The notes under the pieces are model-generated. The model was not told the DNA's origin and searched no databases. It saw only the letters and a program-made list of their open reading frames with translations. From Seribacter sp963934295 (GTDB lineage: Bacteria; Verrucomicrobiota; Verrucomicrobiia; Opitutales; Seribacteraceae), in NCBI GenBank assembly GCA_963934295.1, contig CAWVXY010000009.1, forward strand, positions 22,327-86,326: a stretch of DNA of 64,000 bases, in the 5' to 3' direction. Numbering within the stretch: position 1 is the first letter of the stretch; each line of letters starts with the position of its first letter. The position numbers were made by a program, and so were the translations under genes. Below are positions 26,875 to 36,127 of the stretch, in pieces.

Positions 26875-27051
26875 TTATCTTTTGAATTCAAAAAATAAAG
26901 ACAGGACTACACTTAAGGCTAAAATTAGACATAACCCACATCCTAAAATTTTTACATTATCAGCATCTCTCATTCCTACAATCCAAAGCGAGTATGCAAA
27001 TACAGATGCACCAAGAAAAATTAGGATTTTTAATATTACTCGAGCAAGCAC
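26875..27051 (-). CDS. Small two-helix membrane protein, GTG start
   Basis: A 58-residue frame not flagged by length-based ORF finding. It starts at the GTG at 27051 (in-frame stop 18 nt further upstream) and has two hydrophobic stretches, ILKILIFLGASVFAYSLWIV and ILGCGLCLILALSVVLSLFF, separated by the charged turn MRDADNVK and ending in EFKR. This hairpin design is typical of small inner-membrane proteins. The opposite strand also has an ORF, but its composition is not protein-like. It is convergent with the DUF6428 gene and lies just downstream of tRNA-Thr. Confidence 0.5.
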   Translation of the reverse strand: MLARVILKILIFLGASVFAYSLWIVGMRDADNVKILGCGLCLILALSVVLSLFFEFKR

Positions 27052-27129
27052 TGGATTACATACACGCTAAAATCTCTTCACAAAAAATTCAACAACGGAT
27101 TCAATTCATCCCATATTTATAAAAAATGG

Positions 27130-27202
<73 letters not shown>

Positions 27203-27682
27203 GTCTAATAATTAAAATGTGGTATAAAATTTTAGGCAGAGTTGGCAATCTCGAATTCTCCAAACAAAGTAATCGAGTCAAAAATTTATACCGAACTAAA
27301 GCCCTAGAATAAAGTCAGATACCAATAAGCCAAATTTAATGAATTTCAAAATAAGTTCCTTACGCTTTTAAGAAAAACAATTAAGGTAACACAAAAAATA
27401 AAATGTCAGACGATTATAGAATCCGATCAAGCGGAATTCAAAAATGTATCAAAAGGAACCGTCTAGAGAAATCACCTAATTGAGTGATTGATTTTTTTGT
27501 ATGTACGCTTGCTTGTAGCGAAATCGAAGCAAAAATGTACCATCTTACAGAATGGGGAAAGAATATTAGATGATACAGAATACCCAATTTAATTCATTGA
27601 TATGGAAATCCATCCAAAAGTGGGACATTTAAAAGCCTAAAATAAATAATTTACCTACGGATAGTAAATAAATTCACTCTAT
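27203..27682. other. Intergenic region without recognisable gene
   Basis: These 480 nt contain no protein-like ORF on either strand and no RNA I recognise. The only structured item is a weak terminator-like hairpin on the plus strand (AATCAC / GTGATT, 27470-27489) followed two bases later by seven T's (27492-27498). No rightward gene ends nearby, so its purpose is unclear; it could belong to an unannotated small RNA starting in this gap. Confidence 0.4.
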
Positions 27683-27898
27683 TCAACCACCCGAGTGTTC
27701 TAAATTTCGATTAACCATGGCTTGGAGAAGATATGGATTTTCTTGCCTGTCTTCACTATGCGCAATTCCGCCAATGGGTTCCCAACCTTGACCAATTGCA
27801 TCATTTACTTTTTCTGCAAGCGTGGAAGTAGCAGACTCCATCGCCCCTCCTCCCATTAATCCCTGAGTTGCGTCTTCAATTATTACTTTATACTGCAT
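27683..27898 (-). CDS. DUF1737 domain protein
   Basis: A 71-residue soluble protein that matches the DUF1737 pattern: a first strand MQYKVIIED, a helix containing LAEKVNDAIGQGWEPIGGI and a C-terminal AMVNR. The family is small and uncharacterised, often found as a stand-alone protein. It is monocistronic or followed only by the gap above; the gene upstream is a lipoprotein gene 26 nt away in the same direction, so they may be cotranscribed. Confidence 0.8.
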   Translation of the reverse strand: MQYKVIIEDATQGLMGGGAMESATSTLAEKVNDAIGQGWEPIGGIAHSEDRQENPYLLQAMVNRNLEHSGG

Positions 27899-27924
27899 GA
27901 TGTTCCTCTTATTTACGGTTTACT

Positions 27925-28314
27925 TTAAAATTGGGGCTTAAAAATTGGGGTACCATCAATCTTGATAGGATTCAATTTTGTTCCTTTTCCTAATGGCCTT
28001 GCTTTAATTCCGACTAGTAAAAAATTTTCTCCATCCGGTTTAAATTCAAAGCGAAGACGAAAAGGTTTCTCCTTAGGACCATCAAATGTTGCCCAAACTT
28101 GAGGATCTCCAAAAGTTCTTTCCTCCACCCAAATTCCGGATAGTTCTTTGGGGAAATAACCCAAGATGGAAACGGGTCCATTGTTCTCAAATTTAATGGT
28201 AATTTCCTTCCCATCAACAGTACCGGTGTAATCTCCATTCACATTAATTCCACACCCAATAAAAAAACTCATCAAGATCAATAATCCAATATTCCTAAAA
28301 CAAGATCTTCTCAT
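27925..28314 (-). CDS. Lipoprotein of unknown function
   Basis: A 129-residue product with basic start MRRSCFRN, hydrophobic helix and lipobox (SFFIGC, lipid on about Cys21). The mature part is a small beta-rich domain (GDYTGTVDGKEITIKFENNG; FRLRFEFKPDGENFLLVGIK) resembling a lipocalin-like or beta-sandwich fold, but no named family is recognised. Located 26 nt upstream of the DUF1737 gene on the same strand. Confidence 0.65.
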   Translation of the reverse strand: MRRSCFRNIGLLILMSFFIGCGINVNGDYTGTVDGKEITIKFENNGPVSILGYFPKELSGIWVEERTFGDPQVWATFDGPKEKPFRLRFEFKPDGENFLLVGIKARPLGKGTKLNPIKIDGTPIFKPQF

Positions 28315-28690
28315 TCAATAAATATTACATCAATTAACTGATTCGCCAATTATAATATTAAATTAATTTTATAAAATATTTTATTAACAAATGAATTTCT
28401 ACTTACACCGATTATGCATACCATACTTTTCTGTTACCAATATCACCTTTCACCTAAATGAATAAAACTAAACTCAGATCACATAAAGAGCAATAAGCGG
28501 CCCAAAGATTTTATAGCTAAGTTTATAAATTTATTAGCTAAGCTAAATTATTAATGATTAGCTGCAAGAAATTCAAATTTTCATTACAAAAATCAGATGC
28601 ATAATAAAAAGTTACTCACTTTTTATCTTTTAAATCGACTGTAAATAATTGCTTAGTAATCTGTATTAAAAATTAACAAAACTTATTAAA
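28315..28690. other. Divergent A+T-rich intergenic region
   Basis: These 376 nt separate the leftward lipoprotein gene from the rightward DUF3127 gene. No coding frame or RNA is recognised. Two copies of an (A/T)TAGCTAAG sequence lie near 28514 and 28539, and a 7-bp hairpin (AAAAAGT/ACTTTTT, 28606-28624) lies 66 nt before the DUF3127 ATG; either may be regulatory, without proof. Confidence 0.35.
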
Positions 28691-29071
28691 ATGAACGAAG
28701 TAACAATTAAGGGTGAAATCGTATTCGTAGACGAAGTTCGAGAATATGGCGCAAACGGCTTTAGAAAGCACCAGGTAGTGGTGGAAACCGGAGACGGGAA
28801 ATGGGCTAATCCCATCCCTGTTGAATTCATAAAAGATTCGATTGAACAGAGTAAAGGACTCAAGAAAGGTGAAAAAGTATCCATTGATGCCAGAATCAAT
28901 GGTCGGGAATGGCAAGGAAAAGATGGTGTTACGAAATGGTTCACATCTATAAGTGGTTACAAAATTCAATCCGAAGGAGGTACTCCTCCTGCCACCAATG
29001 AGCCAGACTCTTCATCCTTTGATACGTTGGACGAATACGATGACGGAATCGAGGATGACGTTCCCTTCTAA
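28691..29071 (+). CDS. DUF3127 protein, SSB-like
   Basis: A 126-residue product. Residues 1-95 look like the DUF3127 OB-fold: EVTIKGEIVFVDEVREYG, then KHQVVVETGDG and VSIDARINGREWQGKDG, with aromatic residues suited to single-stranded DNA stacking. An acidic tail follows and ends DDVPF, the same style of C-terminal acidic tip that SSB proteins use to recruit partners. A role in single-stranded DNA handling is inferred from these two features. It is flanked by a 376-nt promoter region and a convergent esterase gene. Confidence 0.75.
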   Translation: MNEVTIKGEIVFVDEVREYGANGFRKHQVVVETGDGKWANPIPVEFIKDSIEQSKGLKKGEKVSIDARINGREWQGKDGVTKWFTSISGYKIQSEGGTPPATNEPDSSSFDTLDEYDDGIEDDVPF

Positions 29072-29126
29072 ATCAAGGATGATAAAAAATTAGTTTAATC
29101 TACGAGATTCCTCTAATTTAATTCCC

Positions 29127-31019
29127 TCACATCAACCATCTTAGGTATCTAAACTCAGGTGCCGCACCTTTCCATGGTGCACCTAAAGTACGAGGTGATA
29201 CCCTCGATCCTTTTGGTGGTCTTTGTTGCTCAACATCATCCAACCTTAGTTGCCTAAATTCAGACCAGGTATTTTTGGATTTCATTTCAATATTCTTGAA
29301 ATCGGAAACACTTAGCTTTACCCCCTGCCATGAATTGTTACCTGTTAATGATACCTCGGTAACATAACTATCTAAGCCAACAATCATTTTATTGGGCATC
29401 TCTGCCTTAACCTCGAAATACAAATTTGCTCCTTTGGGTGCGACCCAAACAGAATCATATATTTTATGAGTTCTAATTCCCCATTTACTCTTGTTATAGG
29501 AAAACCACTCCTTTTTCCAATCATCCTTAAAATCTTCAATCACTAGATTTTGTTTCATTGTAGCGACAACCTTAGCATCTTTTAATGCTCTTGGTGTAAT
29601 AACCTGCATGAGCGAAGAAAGAGTAAATTTTTCGGTCGTATACACTCCATAATAATAACCAGCACCCGTAATCGATTTTCCAAGTTTATAGGTAACATTA
29701 GCATATACCCAAAGCGGTTTATCCACCGAATGTATCGAGAGTTCAGTTGTCCAAGCATTGTTGCTTTTCAAGACCGGAACATGATGCCAAAATCGACTCT
29801 TGGTGTTAGTGGAATCATCTTTTTTACCATCCATCTGCCCTTGCTGAGTATAAAACACATCAATCGAATCGACCTTGGACTCATCAATATTCAAAGTAAC
29901 CAGAGGTTTTTTTCCTTGAGATAAATTTACATTAATTTGTGGAGTTGAAGGTAGCTTGAAGGATCCTTTTAAATATTGATCAAACCATAACTGACTTGCC
30001 ACCTCGTACTCTGCTGAGTCCTGATGATTATGATGAGGGGAACAGGCTACACGCCAATCTTTACTCTTAATTTCATTTATCGAGATTTTCAGATCATTTA
30101 TTCGTCCATGAAAATCATTAGATGGGCTTTGAAATAAGATCGGGCAACGAATATTTTTTAGGCTTGGTGGATCACTTACAGTGGCAAGATGAAGAGGATT
30201 AGTACTGTAACGATCACTTATTCCGCCACAGGAAGGTACCACTGCCTTTACACGTTTATCAGAACCTGCGGTTAAGACCGATAATTTCCCACCCATGGAA
30301 TGCCCATAAACACCAAGTTTACCTGCATCTATTTCCGGTTGAAGTTCAAGAAAAGTCAGTCCTCTTCTTGCCCCAAGGGTAGCGAGAAACCAAGAATTAT
30401 TTCGAGGTGACGGAACGGAATCCAATGTCCAATCCGCTACAGGAATCGAAGGGAATGCATCTTTTCCGTTTCGACTGGGGGCGTGGTATGCGTCCAGAGT
30501 TCCCCAGTCGGTGGTTAACTTGTACCTTGGATCTTTTGTCTTTCCCTCCCAAAAAAGTTTTACCTCATGAGGACTAACCCGGTATCCCGGTGCTGAAATC
30601 CGACCAGCCCACGATATAGAAATGGATCCATATCCACGTTTTGCATTACTCAGGGGAGCTTTATAATCAGCATACTGCCCTCCTCCATGAATTTGTAGTA
30701 AACCAGGTAAATTCTTCCCTCCTTTGGGATATCCGTATACCCCAGCCATCATTGCTTTCTGTCCCTTAAAAATTCCGATCCGGTAACGCAAGACTTTCAA
30801 TACAACATTATCCTCCTCCCATTCTTTTAAAACCTCAATATCCATGGGCTCAGCCCTAGGGTCGAAACCTTTCCACGCATCATTCCATGACTGGGGAGCT
30901 TTATTCGTCTTCAATTCGGGCAAAGTATCAACCAAAAGATTTTGCTTTTTATCAGCCGATAAAAAAGAAATGAATAAAAAGAAGACAACGAAGAATAAAG
31001 AAATTTTTCTAAATATCAT
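29127..31019 (-). CDS. Exported alpha/beta hydrolase, acetylxylan-esterase-like
   Basis: The start at 31019 yields a signal peptide (MIFRKISLFFVVFFLFISFLSA). The roughly 630-residue product has an alpha/beta hydrolase domain with the nucleophile elbow GVYGHSMGGKLSV (Ser at about residue 255) in a context like cephalosporin-C deacetylase/acetylxylan esterase proteins (LPGLLQIHGGGQ before it; a later His in ACSPHHNHQD). The last 200 residues form a beta-rich extra domain that may bind carbohydrate. It probably removes ester groups from an algal or plant polysaccharide in the periplasm. Single gene, convergent with DUF3127. Confidence 0.78.
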   Translation of the reverse strand: MIFRKISLFFVVFFLFISFLSADKKQNLLVDTLPELKTNKAPQSWNDAWKGFDPRAEPMDIEVLKEWEEDNVVLKVLRYRIGIFKGQKAMMAGVYGYPKGGKNLPGLLQIHGGGQYADYKAPLSNAKRGYGSISISWAGRISAPGYRVSPHEVKLFWEGKTKDPRYKLTTDWGTLDAYHAPSRNGKDAFPSIPVADWTLDSVPSPRNNSWFLATLGARRGLTFLELQPEIDAGKLGVYGHSMGGKLSVLTAGSDKRVKAVVPSCGGISDRYSTNPLHLATVSDPPSLKNIRCPILFQSPSNDFHGRINDLKISINEIKSKDWRVACSPHHNHQDSAEYEVASQLWFDQYLKGSFKLPSTPQINVNLSQGKKPLVTLNIDESKVDSIDVFYTQQGQMDGKKDDSTNTKSRFWHHVPVLKSNNAWTTELSIHSVDKPLWVYANVTYKLGKSITGAGYYYGVYTTEKFTLSSLMQVITPRALKDAKVVATMKQNLVIEDFKDDWKKEWFSYNKSKWGIRTHKIYDSVWVAPKGANLYFEVKAEMPNKMIVGLDSYVTEVSLTGNNSWQGVKLSVSDFKNIEMKSKNTWSEFRQLRLDDVEQQRPPKGSRVSPRTLGAPWKGAAPEFRYLRWLM

Positions 31020-31168
31020 ATGCCGTTTTATTCCACTTTTAAGATTGGTTGGCAATCCTTAGAGAAAATATTGCAATCCATATTTTTCACATTCCCTTCT
31101 TAATTTCAATTGATTTTAAAAAACATTTTCTTGCCCTATTTCACTTAACCATGAATGGTAATTAATTC

Positions 31169-32296
31169 ATGGCGGAAAAAATAGTAGTTTATCCAGAAAC
31201 TTTGAGTTGTGGTGGGATTGAATTCGAAATTAAAGTAAAGGATCAATCTCTTTTGGGAAAGAAAGCGACTTTTTCAATCAAACGAGAAGTGACTGTAAAG
31301 GATTCTAGACCTGTTCACGGCAGCGTAGATCTTCGTAAAATTACCTTTACTTTGTCTGCATCTCAAAAATTCCGTATATCCGCTGCGGTAATGAAAAAGG
31401 CTGCCGGTTCATTTCCTTACTCCGGTTCAAAAATCAAAATACAAACTTTTGCAGAGGTCAAAATTACCACCGCCTTTTTCTTTAATTCAACCACAAGATT
31501 TAGTCTTTCAAATCATATATCTGGTGAATTACCTAAACGGGCTAAAGTAAAGAACAACGCCAAACAACTCATCGATCCCAAAGACTCCTTCAATTTTTTT
31601 AAGAACCTCAGTTCCATTCCTGCAGAGAATCAAATTGCAACTATTCTACTTCTCATCATGGGGGGAGTCTTGATCGTATTAAACCTAATTATCGGTTATC
31701 ATGATCAAATGGCACCAGAACATATGACTTGGTTATATAGCCATTATGACTCCGACGGGGATAAATCTTCTCCTATAGCGAAAGCATTAACCGGCTGCGG
31801 GACAATTGCCGCCTTTGTTTGGTGGGCGATGAGAAAACAACTTCAAAAATATATGGCCTTTCATTTCAGATCAAGAATCAGCAAAATAAATCGTGAATCT
31901 ACGGTTAATATTGGCAAACTTGTTACCGGACGCAGTCGAGTCGATTTGATTGACCCAGTACTCCGCGTGGTTGCCTGTAATATGGAAAAAGGTAAATATA
32001 TACGGGGCCATGGTAGCAACCGGCGAACGGTCAGCTTCAGTCATCCTAACCGGGCAGTGCTTCTATATTCCAGAAAAATCCCAATCATTCCCAAAGATGC
32101 TCCAATCCATAATTATTTCAACGAGGAATTCTCCTTTAAACCAATGTTTCAAGCCCTCTATCCGAGACAAATGATTACAGAATCGCACGGTCTTGATTTA
32201 GTTTGGGAAATCCAACTTATCGTTGACGATTTAGTTGACCAGGAACTGATCGGTAACCGAGGTGTATTTATTCAAAAAGAGTTTTATTCCGCATGA
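31169..32296 (+). CDS. Membrane protein of unknown function coupled to a P-loop ATPase
   Basis: The 375-residue product has a soluble beta-rich N-terminal domain (1-125) with short strands such as ATFSIKREVTVKD and SFPYSGSKIKIQTFA, vaguely arrestin/C2-like. Two transmembrane segments follow (about 155-175, QIATILLLIMGGVLIVLNLII, and about 208-222), separated by an acidic DSDGDKS loop, then a basic C-terminal cytosolic domain of about 140 residues. No named family is recognised. Its stop overlaps the ATPase start by 4 nt (ATGA), so the two proteins probably act together. Confidence 0.7.
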   Translation: MAEKIVVYPETLSCGGIEFEIKVKDQSLLGKKATFSIKREVTVKDSRPVHGSVDLRKITFTLSASQKFRISAAVMKKAAGSFPYSGSKIKIQTFAEVKITTAFFFNSTTRFSLSNHISGELPKRAKVKNNAKQLIDPKDSFNFFKNLSSIPAENQIATILLLIMGGVLIVLNLIIGYHDQMAPEHMTWLYSHYDSDGDKSSPIAKALTGCGTIAAFVWWAMRKQLQKYMAFHFRSRISKINRESTVNIGKLVTGRSRVDLIDPVLRVVACNMEKGKYIRGHGSNRRTVSFSHPNRAVLLYSRKIPIIPKDAPIHNYFNEEFSFKPMFQALYPRQMITESHGLDLVWEIQLIVDDLVDQELIGNRGVFIQKEFYSA

Positions 32297-32916
32297 TAAA
32301 AAGAGTTCAAAATATTCAGCCTTTTGATGACTTCCTCAGTCTAAAAAAACAGAATTTTAATAATTCACGCCTACTTATATTTTATGGAATCAGTGGTTCA
32401 GGAAAAAGCTCGAATTTAAATTACATCGCCCATCATCATCCATCATTTCAAAATCAGTCGGTAAAGTGGATATGGACTCATCATAAAAGATTTAAAGTAC
32501 AGGCTATCCAGGACTATGATCTAGTGGTCGTGGATGAAATCATTTCCCCCTTTCAATTACCGGCTATTTTCAAGCTTCTTAGTCAAAATAAGAACATTGC
32601 CGTTGCATCACACCTTAATCCAGCCTGGTTTAAAATTCTTTTCCCATTCACTCCGACTCTTTCTTTTCGAACTGATGCTTCAGCTGAAAAAATCCGCAGA
32701 TATCTTAATAAAAAAGATATTTCATTTTCTTCAGAGTCTATTTTGTCTTTTTGCAAATCCTATGGATCCAATTACGTCGACCTTCAATGCATTTTAGAAA
32801 ATCACCCCGGTAAAAGTTTTGATGATGCATTAAAGTGGAATCAAAAATTTAATAAAATTAAAAGCTTCACTCCGAAAAAGTGGATTCCATCGCTAACACA
32901 GCTTAAATTCGATTAG
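32293..32916 (+). CDS. Small P-loop ATPase, partner of the preceding membrane protein
   Basis: A 207-residue protein with Walker A (FYGISGSGKSS, about 32-42) and Walker B (DLVVVDEI, about 75-82), followed by helices. Length and layout suggest a minimal AAA/P-loop NTPase without extra domains. It is translationally coupled (ATGA) to the two-helix membrane protein, so an ATP-dependent membrane-associated function is inferred. RarA follows 112 nt downstream, but a hairpin (ACTCCT/AGGAGT, 32941-32960) separates them. Confidence 0.75.
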   Translation: MIKRVQNIQPFDDFLSLKKQNFNNSRLLIFYGISGSGKSSNLNYIAHHHPSFQNQSVKWIWTHHKRFKVQAIQDYDLVVVDEIISPFQLPAIFKLLSQNKNIAVASHLNPAWFKILFPFTPTLSFRTDASAEKIRRYLNKKDISFSSESILSFCKSYGSNYVDLQCILENHPGKSFDDALKWNQKFNKIKSFTPKKWIPSLTQLKFD

Positions 32917-33028
32917 TTAAATCCTGTAATATATTTTTGCACTCCTCAATCGTAAGGAGTGAGGAAATATTTTTGGATAACCACTCTTGCCCCCATACCC
33001 CCAGAGTGCTTGGATACAATCTTCAAAA

Positions 33029-34360
33029 ATGGAAGATACAAAAAAAGAATTTTCGCTCGATTCAGCACCGGTCAAAGGCCAAGTCAGGCGTCCTCTTGCG
33101 GAGCGCATGCGACCTCGTTCCATCACCGAAGTCTTTGGACAGGGTCATATACTTGGAAAAGGCTGCCTCCTGCCCAATCTTATTCGTGAGAATCGCGTCA
33201 GTAACTTAATTCTTGCCGGACCTCCTGGTTCCGGGAAAACCACTCTAGCTTCCGTAATTGCTGCGGAAGGAAAGTGCAAAATACTCAAGGTTAATGCGGT
33301 TACTTCAAATGCTGCTGAATTACGGGACACCCTTAAACTTGTTCGCTACTATGGATCTGCAAACTGCTTTCTCTTTGTGGACGAACTTCATCGTTTTAAT
33401 AAAGCACAACAGGATTTACTGCTCCCTGATGTTGAATCTGGTGATGTTCGTCTGATTGGTGCAACCACACATAATCCACGATATTATATAATCGACCCCT
33501 TACTCAGTCGCTGCCAACTGCTCTCCCTTGAACCCATCCCATCTCCAATTATTGAAACTGCCCTTCAATCTGCACTTCAGGATGATGATCGTGGTCTGGG
33601 ATCTCGTGGTTGCCATGCAGGAAATGAAATCATTAAACAAATTGCTCTACTCGCCGAAGGCGATCTGCGCAAAGGATACAATTTTATAGAAACAATAGTC
33701 GAAGCTCTTCCCGAAAAAAGCGAAATCACAGAGGAACAGGTTGCAGGGTTTTGCCGTGAACGAAGCATTCGCTACGACCGTGATGAGGACGAACACTACA
33801 ATACCGCTTCCGCATTTATTAAAAGCATGCGCGGGAACGACCCGGACGCCGCAATCTACTGGCTCGCCAAAATGCTTGCCGGTGGTGAAGACCCTCGATT
33901 CATTGCTCGTCGACTTGTCATATTTGCATCCGAGGATGTCGGCTTGGCCGATTCCCGAGCCCTCCTTATGGCTGATGCAACCTTCCGGGCATGCGAAATA
34001 ATTGGTCAACCGGAATGCGAACTCAACCTCGCCCACGCCACCCTGTTTCTAGCAACCTGCCCAAAAAGTAACAGTGCCACTATTGCCATCGGCAAAGCCA
34101 AGCTGGCAATTAAAGAAAGCCCCGTACAATCCGTTCCCTCATCCATACAGGATCGTCATGGAAGAAATAAAAACCATCGAGATGTCGATGAAGAATCTTA
34201 CTTATATAGTCACGATTTCCCAGAGAATATTTCCGGGCAACAATACCTCCAAAAACCACTCGATCTTTATCATCCAAAAAATTCCGGAGCCGAGTCTGCC
34301 ATTACTGAACGATTAGCTAAATGGAAAAAATTGAGGAGGAAAAATTCCACTAATTCATAA
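33029..34360 (+). CDS. rarA: Replication-associated recombination protein A (RarA/MgsA)
   Basis: AAA+ ATPase that remodels stalled replication forks. The start at 33029 (MEDTKKEFSLDS) leaves a normal short leader before the conserved PLAERMRPRSITEVFGQ; the longer frame from 32987 adds non-conserved residues. Walker A is AGPPGSGKTTLAS, Walker B is FVDELHRFNKAQQD, and sensor 1 is LIGATTHNP. The C-terminal domain has HYNTASAFIKSMRG, IYWLAKMLAGGEDPRFIARRL and ASEDVGLAD, all standard RarA. About 443 residues, the usual family length. Confidence 0.96.
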   Translation: MEDTKKEFSLDSAPVKGQVRRPLAERMRPRSITEVFGQGHILGKGCLLPNLIRENRVSNLILAGPPGSGKTTLASVIAAEGKCKILKVNAVTSNAAELRDTLKLVRYYGSANCFLFVDELHRFNKAQQDLLLPDVESGDVRLIGATTHNPRYYIIDPLLSRCQLLSLEPIPSPIIETALQSALQDDDRGLGSRGCHAGNEIIKQIALLAEGDLRKGYNFIETIVEALPEKSEITEEQVAGFCRERSIRYDRDEDEHYNTASAFIKSMRGNDPDAAIYWLAKMLAGGEDPRFIARRLVIFASEDVGLADSRALLMADATFRACEIIGQPECELNLAHATLFLATCPKSNSATIAIGKAKLAIKESPVQSVPSSIQDRHGRNKNHRDVDEESYLYSHDFPENISGQQYLQKPLDLYHPKNSGAESAITERLAKWKKLRRKNSTNS

Positions 34361-34389
34361 GGCCATACAAGAAGCTTCTTGAAATGCCT
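34360..34389. repeat. Inverted repeat around CAAGAAGCTTCTTG
   Basis: A perfect 14-nt palindrome (34368-34381) is flanked by AGGC(C)AT on the left and ATGCCT on the right, extending the dyad to about 30 nt. It lies directly after the rarA stop and 103 nt before the GH15 gene. It may be an operator for the GH15 gene or a terminator-type cruciform without a U-tract. Confidence 0.3.
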
Positions 34390-34491
34390 CACACCCGATA
34401 GCACTTCTGCTTTACTGGTTGAGAAAAGATTTCAAAATCTTAAATTAATCCAAAAAAGTAACCATAAATCACTACACCAAAAGAAAAAATA

Positions 34492-35835
34492 ATGGGGCAA
34501 ATATTAAATGCAGAACCGGAAAGAAGTAAATTTTCTTCTATCTCTAAATATATGTTTTGGTTAATGCTTCGAAATTTCGCAACCAGGCAATGGGTATTTT
34601 CAAAACCGGGTCAGGAAGCGGGGACTCGAATGTTTACTTTGCCGGGATGTATTATCGCATCCCCTTCCCGACCCCATGATGACGAAACCACCGAGGACTA
34701 TGTTCATTTCTGGGTAAGAGATGGCGCTCTGACCGTCAATGAATGCATTTACCATGATCTCCCAACCAAAGAAATGCTCGATGATTATGTAAGTTTTAGT
34801 TACACGGTACAGGAAGCTGGGATTCGAGCAGGAAGAGGTGCCCATGCCTGTTTCAATATTGACGGAACCCTGCGATCCTGGGGCGAACAAGGAGATGGTC
34901 CCGGCTTGCGTATTTTATCCATTTTGGAAATTTGGGATCAATTGAGCGAAGATGCAAAATCTACTGCCCGGAAGATTCTAGTAAGAGATCGTCAATATAT
35001 CATCGATAACTATGATAGTGACACAGACAATGCGTGGGAAGAAATCACTGGTAAAAGTTTTTTTTCGCGGACTGCCCAAAGACAGGCCATTGATAAGCTT
35101 GAAAAAACCTCTCCCCAAACGGGTATTGATCCAGAGAAAAAGGTTCCTAAAATTATTGAAGCTTTAACCACATTAGTAGAGGAACATTGGTCTAGTGATC
35201 TTGGACACTACCGTTCAATTTTAAATGGAAAAGCCAAAAATGGGGCTTTACGGGGACATGAACTCAATATCGATATTGTTTTTGCATGCACATATAATGG
35301 ATTGCCCTGCTTTGATGAACGAATGCTTGCCACCGTGGCGAAACTGAGAGACAAGTTTGAAAAACTCTACCCGATAAACGAGCAGGATCGGGCACTAGAT
35401 ATTGGACCATTAATTGGACGATATCCGGGTGATAATTATGATGGAACCGTAAATCAGGGAGAAGACATGGGGCATCCATGGCCTCTCTGTACCGCAAATT
35501 TGGCTCGATTCTATTACCAATGCATGGTTGAAATTGCGAAAATTCCGAGCGTAACCATTGTAGAAACTATGGAACCTTTTTTTAAACAGATTGGTTTCAG
35601 TCGCAGTGGAAAGATTGATAAATCATCCCCAGGATACAAGGACTTACAAAATTGTCTGTTAATTGCGGGGGATAAATTGATGCGTGCAATCGTATACCAT
35701 TCCGATCACTTAGAATTAAGTGAGCAGTTTGACCGTACCCATGGAACCTGCATGAGTGTAAGAAGCCTTACCTGGTCGTATTCCTCTTTTATTGCCTCTT
35801 CACGAATTCGCGAAATTGCAATATCTCAGCTCTAA
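34492..35835 (+). CDS. Glycoside hydrolase family 15 (glucoamylase-type) enzyme
   Basis: A 447-residue catalytic (alpha/alpha)6-barrel protein without signal peptide or starch-binding domain, so probably intracellular and acting on glycogen/maltodextrin or another alpha-glucan. GH15 landmarks in order: YVHFWVRDGAL (68-80), RSWGEQGDGPGLR (128-140), DNAWEE (179-184; the general acid is one of the two Glu), FFSRTAQRQAI (190-200), GRYPGDNYDG and HPWPLCTANLARFYY, and SEQFDRTHG (410-418; Glu411 as general base). Monocistronic, between an inverted repeat and a convergent RRM gene. Confidence 0.88.
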   Translation: MGQILNAEPERSKFSSISKYMFWLMLRNFATRQWVFSKPGQEAGTRMFTLPGCIIASPSRPHDDETTEDYVHFWVRDGALTVNECIYHDLPTKEMLDDYVSFSYTVQEAGIRAGRGAHACFNIDGTLRSWGEQGDGPGLRILSILEIWDQLSEDAKSTARKILVRDRQYIIDNYDSDTDNAWEEITGKSFFSRTAQRQAIDKLEKTSPQTGIDPEKKVPKIIEALTTLVEEHWSSDLGHYRSILNGKAKNGALRGHELNIDIVFACTYNGLPCFDERMLATVAKLRDKFEKLYPINEQDRALDIGPLIGRYPGDNYDGTVNQGEDMGHPWPLCTANLARFYYQCMVEIAKIPSVTIVETMEPFFKQIGFSRSGKIDKSSPGYKDLQNCLLIAGDKLMRAIVYHSDHLELSEQFDRTHGTCMSVRSLTWSYSSFIASSRIREIAISQL

Positions 35836-35846
35836 ATAGTTTTTAA

Positions 35847-35871
35847 TACCGATTGATCGCAAGATCAGGTA
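35847..35871. terminator. Stem-loop between convergent genes
   Basis: TGATC/GATCA closes a GCAA tetraloop, and after a 3-nt bulge TACC/GGTA extends the stem. It sits in the 52-nt gap between the convergent GH15 and RRM genes. There is no good U-tract on either side, so it may protect 3' ends rather than terminate by itself. Confidence 0.3.
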
Positions 35872-35887
35872 TCTAAACGAAAAAGTT

Positions 35888-36127
35888 TCAATTCTTGGTC
35901 GTTTTAACCCGTATTTTATTTCTACCAACTGTTTTGTAACTTAAATTTTTAATCGCCGCTTTTGCTTCGTTTGCATTGGGCATTTCAATAAACCCAAATC
36001 CTTTTGATGAGCCACTCTTGGGGTCCATCACCACAGTGCAATATTCAATTTCCCCAAATTCTTTAAATATAGTTATCAGCTCTTCTTCTGTAGTTGATCG
36101 ATCTAAGTTGCGTACAAGTAATTTCAT
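35888..36127 (-). CDS. RRM-domain RNA-binding protein
   Basis: A 79-residue single RNA recognition motif: RNP2 is KLLVRNLDR (2-10) and RNP1 is SKGFGFIEM (41-49), with the usual aromatic pair. Small RRM proteins of this kind (Rbp-type) occur in several bacterial phyla and bind single-stranded RNA; they are often cold-inducible. The 325-nt gap upstream leaves room for a long leader. No Shine-Dalgarno is obvious. Confidence 0.93.
   Translation of the reverse strand: MKLLVRNLDRSTTEEELITIFKEFGEIEYCTVVMDPKSGSSKGFGFIEMPNANEAKAAIKNLSYKTVGRNKIRVKTTKN

Noticed and set aside
26882..27070. Rightward 62-codon ORF between the DUF6428 gene and tRNA-Thr
   Set aside because: It starts at a TTG, has polar low-information sequence and overlaps a much more protein-like membrane frame on the other strand.
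27470..27498. Hairpin plus seven T's as a terminator of a known gene
   Set aside because: No rightward gene ends near it; kept only as a note on the intergenic region.
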